Of a stretch of 11,135 nucleotides of DNA, positions 1 to 6,900 are shown in pieces; position 1 is the first letter of the stretch; each line of letters opens with the position of its first letter. The notes beneath the pieces were generated by a model, which saw nothing but the letters and a program-made list of their open reading frames with translations, ran no database searches and was not told the origin of the DNA. The position numbers and the translations under genes are program-made. Origin of the DNA: Baffinella frigidus (taxonomy: Eukaryota > Cryptophyceae > Cryptomonadales > Baffinellaceae); contig MU646376.1 of the NCBI GenBank assembly GCA_026770585.1, positions 587,727 to 598,861 of the forward strand. Direction: 5' to 3'.

Positions 1-127
1 CCCCCCCCCCCTCCGCCCCCTGCCCCCGCCGCTGATGGAACATACCCGACTCTGGCGCGGGGGGGTGTGCATAGCATCGGTCAGCGGCGAGAAACCAGAA
101 CGCCAACGACCACTAGCCCTTGGAGGT
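1..127. other. C-rich left edge, no gene seen
   Basis: The window opens with a C-rich stretch and a short G run near 60-66. I see no convincing reading frame, repeat family member or splice-bounded exon here. Confidence 0.4.
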
Positions 128-232
128 GGCTCAAATAGTGCTCTGGGGCATTTTCGATTTACCTTGGATCGGGGTTGAATCCGACCCCGGTCCAGGGTAA
201 AATCGAAGACCTTCCAGGGCACTGTTTGAGCC
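128..232. repeat. 105-bp long hairpin (foldback)
   Basis: The left arm 128-175 and right arm 184-232 are reverse complements over about 48 bp, with about nine mismatches and one gap. The centre (GGGGTTGAATCCGACCCC) is itself nearly palindromic, so there is almost no loop. Most mismatches are C/T or G/A differences that leave G-U pairs in a plus-strand RNA. The centre resembles the perfect palindrome at 595-614. No target duplication is obvious. Confidence 0.8.
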
Positions 233-378
233 GCTTGGGATGGCTGGTGGGAGGATCGCTGTTTCTGAGCCGGGGAGTGAGGCTCTTGTCTGCCTCAGTC
301 GATCTAGGCACGTCAAAATGATGAGCCCGAGAGTCCATTCCCTAGGGTTGCCGTACAAATCCAGCAACTTTCGGTACA

Positions 379-554
379 AGCCAACCCACACAGCGGGCTA
401 CGAAGGGGTTTTCGGCCCAAATCGGGCCACCTTTCCGTTACCGTATCCGTAGGAACCCCCCCTATGTCCCTATGGATTGCCTACCGTAGGGTCGTAGGTC
501 TTATCGCTTAAGGCTTATTCGAAATCCCTTTGAAGTCCGCTGTGCGGAGCCAAC
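379..554 (+). mobile_element. MITE family A, copy 1 (162 bp) with 7-bp target duplication
   Basis: The element is 386-547. Its ends are inverted repeats of about 22 bp (CCACACAGCGGGCTACGAAG on the left; the complement of CCGCACAGCGGACTTCAAAG on the right). It is flanked by AGCCAAC at 379-385 and again at 548-554, which I read as the target-site duplication. It contains a subterminal stem (GGCCC/GGGCC) and the near-palindrome GCCTACCGTAGGG. It is too short to encode a transposase. Copies 2 and 3 lie at 4981-5143 and 8546-8706 in the opposite orientation. Confidence 0.85.
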
Positions 555-594
555 TCAGTGCAGCCTCGAACGAGAGGCATCCCTCAAGTGGCCA

Positions 595-614
595 TGGGGT
601 CGAATTCGACCCCA
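595..614. repeat. Perfect 20-bp palindrome
   Basis: TGGGGTCGAATTCGACCCCA is its own reverse complement. The stem can extend outward with a bulge (CCTCA before, TGAGG after). The core matches the centre of the 128-232 hairpin, so it may be the remnant of a related foldback. Confidence 0.75.
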
Positions 615-616
615 CT

Positions 617-664
617 GAGGTCCTAGGCAGGTCCTAGGGCCCTACGGTAGGGCGTATGCGCCTA
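617..664. repeat. CCTACGGTAGG palindrome cluster
   Basis: This short block has two copies of GGTCCTAG followed by CCCTACGGTAGGG. The same 11-bp palindrome occurs inside family A MITEs and at 6162-6175, so it may be a MITE core remnant. Confidence 0.45.
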
Positions 665-676
665 CTGGGCACTTAT

Positions 677-830
677 TAGCTCTGTCCCACTTAGATTTGG
701 GCTCGACATTATTTCGCCCCCCCCCGAAATTTCACAGGTAAATTCATGGGGAGGTGTCAAAAATTACCTGTGAAATTTCGGGGGGGGGGGTTGAAATAAT
801 GGCGAGCCCAAATTTACTGGGACAGAGCTA
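677..830. mobile_element. TA-flanked foldback MITE (family M), copy 1
   Basis: The element 679-828 is bounded by TA on both sides (677-678 and 829-830). Its arms of about 63 bp (679-741 and 764-828) pair almost completely. They start with GCTCTGTCCCA and carry a run of 9 C in one arm facing 11 G in the other. The central loop is about 22 bp. TA duplication plus a long foldback is typical of Tc1/mariner-type MITEs, but no transposase is present to confirm this. It begins 5 bp past the stop codon of the LRR gene. A second copy lies at 8830-8940. Confidence 0.85.
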
Positions 831-833
831 GAC

Positions 834-940
834 TTAAAGGATAGGGGCGGACCGGCTCCGGATGAGGCGCCTGGCGTGTTCGATGTCCTTGGCCTCTCCC
901 GCCTCAACCATCAGCTCCGCCTTGGACCTGAACTTCTCCC
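834..940 (-). CDS. LRR gene exon 8: C terminus and stop
   Basis: A branch-point-like CTAAC and a pyrimidine-rich stretch precede the acceptor GGTCAG|GG. The frame then reads GEKFRSKAELMVEAGEAKDI and ends HARRLIRSRSAPIL-stop. It is charged and amphipathic with GC-rich third positions. The two leftover bases complete the codon left by exon 7. No family is recognised. Confidence 0.5.
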
Positions 941-3900
941 CTGACCGTAGGAGGTGGAGTTAGAATCCATGCGGAAAATGCTCGCATGAGCGGCCGACAC
1001 GGGGTACAGTAGTGGCACAATGGGTAGCATGTGCGGCACTGACGCTGGTTGTTTGGCAACAAATTATCAATCTCTCTCCCCTGCCCGGGCGCGGGTGTAG
1101 GCTTCAGGCATCGTAGAATGCCGAAAGCCAACGTCGAAGTAGGACTTGTGTAGTAATTTTCATAAAAATAAGGGCATTTGGTCACGCATCTCCCGTATAT
1201 ATGGGAGATACGTGGCCGAGCCTGCCCGTGACTGGTACTAAATTTAACAACCCCACATTTAAAATACTCCCTCTTCCAGCCTCGAGTGGGGACAGACGCC
1301 GCGCGTTTGCGTCGGGGTGTGCATACACTTAAAGTGTTACTCACGACAAAAGATCCCCCCAAAAACGAGATTCATAGGAAGATAAAGTATGTTTTGCACT
1401 TCAAAAAAACAAACGTGGAAAAACGCGTTTTTTTTTGTGTGCAAGACATACTTTATCTTCCCTTGAATCACGTTTTGTTTCGTGATCTGGAAAAACACAC
1501 AGGAAAAACGCGGCGGGGAGGCACCCGTCTGGCCAGCAGCGGCATTCAGCTGAGTGTCTTTCGCGTCCTTAGCGTCCTTAGCGTCTGATCCAGAGTCGGA
1601 GGAAGGGTCATCCGAAGAGGAGTCGTCTAAATCTTCCCCCCCGCCAGCAGCCTTCGCTTCTGCTGCTGCTTCGGCCGCCAGGTCCTGCACAGCCCTTCGA
1701 ATCACCCACACACCCACACACCCACACACCCACACAGCCACACAGCCACACAGCCACACAGCCACACAGCCACACAGCCACACAGCGGGCTACCAACGGG
1801 GTTTTCGGGCACTGAGTGCTGCCAGGTCCTGCGAAACCGTTCGTAGATCAATGGGGAAGCAGCTGCTTCAGGACCTGGCGGCCAACTTGCCTTGATGCGA
1901 TTAACTTCACTCGGAGTCAAAACATTTCGCCTAAGTCAACTCCCCCTGAAAGCCAGCGCCTTAAGTCAAATTCCGTCCATGGTGGCCAGGTCCATCTAAA
2001 CGAAAACAGGGGAAAGTTGACTTAGGTGAGCTGGTCGACTTAGCTGAAATCTTGTGGCTCGGAGTGAACTTGAGAGAGACCTGGCGTTGCCGCAAGGTCC
2101 TGTCAAATCATGTGTTCCACACATCCATATCAAATCATGTGTTCCACACATCCATATCACTCCCGGTTGGATGCCTTTTTAATCAATCTAATGCCGCGGT
2201 TGGGTCAGTTGTTCCTATTCCAAGATAAGATGAAGGGTTTGATGTCGTTATATGCGTTGTGTTATTATACCATCTATGAGATGAATTCACCGATACCCCA
2301 TAACACATTGTTTTTGGTCCTATACCCATTGCTAACCGCTTCGAATCAGCGCCGCTGTGAAACACCCAGGGAGAGAACCTCGGCACACGGTGAAATGGTA
2401 TCGTCCAACCAGGACGTTCCACTTCCCGGGAACAACCACACGGTGGACTACGAACCTTTCATCAAAAGTCAACTCGCCTTGATGCGATTAACTTGAGAGA
2501 TTTTCTGGTGCAATTTGGTCACGCACCCCCCCTGGAATCCAGGCCCAACGAAACCCTCGAAGCCCACCGTGTGGAAGGTGTGTGGACGAGGGCGAGGGCG
2601 AGGGCACCGTGTTGGATGGGAACCTTCGGACACGGCGCGCACCCTGGGAACCGGAGGGTTGAGCACCCCTCTCTCTCTCTCTCTCTCTCTCGCTCGCTCG
2701 CTCGCTCTCTCTCTCTCTCGAACCGGCAGCACACTCAGCGCTGCATGCAGCGCAGTCCCCGCCCCCGCGCACCTCCAACAACCGGCAATGGATGGTGGTC
2801 CTGATTTGGGTCTCTCGCTCCACCCAGGACCCTTCAATGGGGTATTCCAGGGTCGTTCTTCGAGCCACTGGTTCGTTCTTGGAGCCGTTCCCCTCTAAAA
2901 CTAACTTTTTAATACCGTTTCCCCTTTCAAAATCACTTTTCAATCCCCCCCCCTACAGTCCGCCGTGGTGGCGGCAAGCTCCGACGCACACGCACCTCTT
3001 CCCGCTGCAGCGCCTCCCGCGCCAACGCCTGCGCCCGCTTCGACAGTTTCCGCACGCCCACCCCCTTCCCCCCGCCCACGACGCCCGCGCCAGCCCCGCC
3101 CCCCTCCCCGGCCTCGGCGTTGTGCTCGGCCTGCTGCGCGGAGTTGGACTTGGGCGCGGCGTTTTTGGCATGCTTCCCCCCTGCCCCGCGCGCGGTTGCC
3201 GCCTGTGTGGGTCTCAGGTTACGAGCGTGGTCAATCAGGTTATGAACCGCCACCACTCGGTGGGCTTCGAGGGTTTCGGATTTGAATTTGGGGCCGGGTT
3301 CTAGGGTGTTACGTAATCAAATTTGCACCAGAAAATCCTCAAGGTTAATTATCTCTGGGCAAGTTGACGTTTGTTGAAAGGCCCGTAGTCCACCGTGTGG
3401 TTGGCTCAACGGAGTGTTCGGGGATGTCAAAAGGAGGGTTCGAAGGTTTCAAAAGGAGTGGTTTCGGGGATTCGCCTGCTTGCGAACGAAGTCGAGCAGC
3501 TCCTTGACTGGCTTGTGGCTCTTCGAGAGGATCTTCTGGATCCGGTTCTTATCCTGTTTTGGAGTTTCGGGTTTCGGTTTGCGGGTTTCGGGTGTAGGGT
3601 GTAGGGTGTATGGTGTAGGGTTTTAGGGTTCAGGGTTCAGGGTTTCGGGTTTCGGGTGTAGAATGTAGGGTGCAGGGTTTAGGGTTCAGGGTTTAGGGTT
3701 TAAGGTGTGGGGTTTAGGCTTTAAGGTTTAGGTATTAGGGATGGGGGTTCAGGGTTTAGGGTTTTAGGGTTTAGAGTCTAGGGTCTAGGGTCTAGCTAGA
3801 GTTTAGGGTTTATGGTTTCGGGTTTCGGGTTTAGGGTTTAGGGTTTAGGGTTTAGGGTTTAGGGTTTTAGGGTTTAAGGATTAGGGTTTAGGATTTAGGG

Positions 3901-6900
3901 TTTAGGGCTTAGGGTTTAAGGATTAGGGTTTAGGATTGAGGGTTTAGGGCTTAGGGTTTAGGGCTTAGGGTTTAGGGTTTAGGGTTTAGGATGCGGCCGG
4001 CCGCCCCAGCGCCTCACGAGGGTTGAGGGTTTGGGGTTGCCTCGAGGGGGTTTCCATCGAGGACGACAGTCTTGAGCGTCTTATCCTTGAGCTCAGCCAT
4101 CGCCCCGAGCGACGTGACCTTGTTCCCCGCCACATTGAGCGCCTGCATCCCCGCCAGGGTTGAGGTGTCCCACAGAAGATCAGACGTTGCTCACACTGTA
4201 CACGCAGTGCTTCACCACGCCAGAGGGCTCGAGGGAAACTGACCCCTTATCCATCAAATCGAGGCAGCCCCTGGGTGGTGGCCTCACAGGGTGGATTCGG
4301 GGCCCGCCCGGGCCCTACCTCTGCCCGACAGCTTGCTCAGATAGCTGGGGGAACGTCTGCGCGGTTGGGGCGGTGTGGAGCACTACTTTAGACGTGATGG
4401 GGGGCAATCAAAAGTTGCCGTAAGGGCAGAATGTACGGAAATCCGTATATTCTGCCAAAACTTGACTTAGAATGTACGGATTTCCGTACATTCTGCGCCC
4501 GAGTTCATTTTGTAAAGGCCCGCAGGGTAATAAAGAACCACGCCAGAGGGCTCGAAACATCCACTTTTGACATCTCTCAAGGGAAATCCCCTTAATACTC
4601 AAGTCAACGACGCCAGATCTGGCGTGGATAAGGCGTCGGTTTACCTCGAGCCCTCTGGCGTGGGAAGGATCTCATAGGGAAACGATTTTAATTTAAAACT
4701 TAGGATTCAATGAAAATTACTACACGAATGCTTTAATATTACTAGTAAAACTCGATCTGTGTAGTAAATTTCATTGCCAGAAAGTTTGAAATTAAAACCG
4801 TTTTCCTATGAGATCGGCGACCTCGAGGTACTGCAGTTGCCCGAGGGCCTCCGGGAGATGTTGAGACTCGGTACAAAACTCACAATAGATGGCTTTACAC
4901 CGCATTTAAAACATTGACTGTATATTTTTGTACCAGAAGTACGTCCAAACAGGTCCTCCTTCAATGCTAGTCGGCATTACCCACACAGCGGACTTCGAAG
5001 AGATTTGGGATAACCCTTAAGCGATCAGGCCTACGACCCTACGGTAGGCAATCCGTAGGGACATAGGGGGGGGTTCCTCCTGATAACGTAACGAAAAATT
5101 GGGCTCTCAGAGCCCGAAAACTCTTTCGAGGCCCGCTGTGTGGCCGCTTCACGGGCGTGGAAGCATACCTCGAGGTACTGCAGCTGCCCAAGCGCCTCCG
5201 GGAGCTCCGTGAGAAGGTTGTTGCTCATCGACAGCGACTTCAAACGCGGCATCGTGTCCAGCGGGATCTCCTCGGCGTCGGCGAGGAGGTTGTCGTCAGC
5301 CTTGAGGACGAGGAGGCTCGGGGCGTCGGACATGGCTGCGAGGCTCGTCAGCTTGTTCCGCGAGACGTCCAGCACCTGCGGGCGCCCGTTCCCCCACTTA
5401 GCAGCTACCGGGAGCTGCACGGATACAGTCCACCGACGTCGTCCTGCAACACCCTCCTAGGGACACTGTGATCGTATTAGTGTGCGGGGCGACTCGATTT
5501 AAACCGCCTTTTATGTTATCTTAAGGGTGGTAACTCTCTTGTTTTGCTATATTAGCTTCGGCATAGCTTTAATATATAAGAAAACCCATCCCAAGATAGC
5601 ACGTCCAGCACCTGCGGGCGCCCGCTCCCCTACTTAGCAGCCACCGGGAGCTTCACGGATACAGTCCATCTAAACTATTTGTACTAGAATCTTATCACGA
5701 CACGTTCACCACCTTAGAGTGCGGGGCGACTCGATTTCAACCGCCGTTAATGCTATTTTAAGGGTGGTGCCTCTCTTATTTTGCTATATTAGCTTCGACG
5801 TAGCTTTAGTATATAAGAAAACCCATCCCAAGATAGCAAAAACGCGGTTTAAATTGAGTCGCCCTGCACATGAATCCGCGCGCGAGTTCATTGTGTAAAG
5901 CGCGTTTTGCATCGCCGCTGATCCGAAAGGAAGCATGGCCTTTCTACAGAACCAGTTCCGGTGTCCGTCTATGGTGGGAGTTAAAATAACCTCAAGGACC
6001 TAAAGAGTAATCAATAGAGGGACCCTTTCGGGGGTTCCCTCACCCTGGAAATGAAGTAAAGGAGACGCCTCTGAGGACCTGGCTCAGGGTGTGTGCTTGC
6101 TCTGTTCCCGCGCGCACCCACTCCCCGCGTCAGTCACCGGGTAGTTGGGCCTGCGGTATTGCCTACGGTAGGCCGTAGGGCTCCTAGGACCTAATGTTTC
6201 GTAGGACCCCCCATAGGCCCATGGTACCACATGACGCCGGCATGTATCGTGCCAACAAAGGACCGCTCCCCTTTCCCTCTCGAACCTCCCTCTGACACCA
6301 GCCCCTACGCTGATCTCACACGGAGCACGAAAACGCACGGCGTGAGGCGATGGTTATGCTCCACCGCATTTAGCGGTGCGTTGAAAGTGGAGAGGGGCCG
6401 TGAGATTCTGGGGTGGGAGGCACCTCGAGAGCAGGACACGAGGAACCAAGCGAGTCGGGCAGCGCCGTCAGCTTGTTCCCACCCGCTTCCAGCACCCGCA
6501 GCTCCACCAGCTCCTCCAGCTCCTCCGGAAGGCTCTCCAGCGCGTTGTCGGCGACGATGAGCGTCGTGAGCTGCGTGAGCTTGGCGATATCCGCTGGGAT
6601 CTCTGTAAGCGCGCCTCCGGAGATCACCAGCCTGTTCAGCTCCGTGCACGACCACAGCCACCCTTGAAGCTCCTCCGGCATCAGCGGAGTCAACACGGTC
6701 ACCTTGAGCTCCTTCCTGGCGTCATTGATGGCATCCTGAACCTCCCGCCAGTCATCGAGCGCGCCTCCCGCGTCCGCGGCACTCCACTTGCCGGGCTGAG
6801 CCTCGGAGCTTTTGCTGCTGTCATCGTCTGCGCACACGGCGCCCCCCAGGTCCGCACCACTCAACTTGCCAGGCTGAGCCTCGGGACTTTTGCTGCTATC

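Larger units (their letters stand above)
941..1524 (-). other. Intron 7 with two hairpin elements
   Basis: This 584-bp GT..AG intron lies between the acidic exon and the C-terminal exon. It contains the inverted repeat 1362-1476 and the hairpin 1183-1218. I see no credible coding sequence in it. Confidence 0.4.
1685..2995 (-). other. Intron 6, repeat-filled
   Basis: This is the inferred 1,311-bp GT..AG intron between exons 6 and 7. It carries the minisatellite, a MITE A end, MITE D inside a family B fragment, MITE B copy 1, a CT/CG microsatellite and a 27-bp tandem duplication. The stretch 2160-2430 is otherwise featureless; a 128-codon plus-strand frame there matches no known family. Confidence 0.4.
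4215..4663. mobile_element. 449-bp TIR element E
   Basis: The first 39 bases (from CCACGCCAGAGGGCTCGAGG) and the complement of the last 39 match with three mismatches. A third end-like copy starts at 4538 and pairs with TCTGGCGTGG at 4617-4626, suggesting a nested or rearranged element. The interior carries the palindrome pair at 4425-4498 and an R3 fragment. There is no open frame large enough for a transposase. In the gene's direction the right end contains GAG|GTAAAC, a strong splice donor. Confidence 0.7.
5376..6423 (-). other. Intron 1 of the LRR gene
   Basis: Splice sites are GAG|GTGCCT to CGCAG|GTGCTG, phase 0. This 1,048-bp intron contains the palindromic block near 6162, a 104-bp dispersed repeat, an R1 fragment, the G-family foldback and most of a tandem duplication that includes the 3' splice site. 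Confidence 0.6.

Noticed and set aside
904-1362. 152-codon minus-strand frame
   Set aside because: Cys/Pro-rich with no motif; it covers a hairpin and the inferred intron 7, and exon 8 uses another frame.
1337-1796. Minus-strand frames rich in Val/Cys/Trp
   Set aside because: They are translations of the CCACACAG minisatellite in several frames, not a cysteine-rich protein.
2110-2496. 128-codon plus-strand frame
   Set aside because: It begins in a 27-bp tandem duplication, ends in a family B MITE and shows no domain or codon bias.
3570-4000. True chromosome end
   Set aside because: Coding exons lie on both sides and the heptamers are heavily degenerate, so it is interstitial.
4981-5143. 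Target duplication for MITE A copy 2
   Set aside because: GCATTAC and CCGCTTC can be aligned only loosely; unlike copy 1 this is not convincing.
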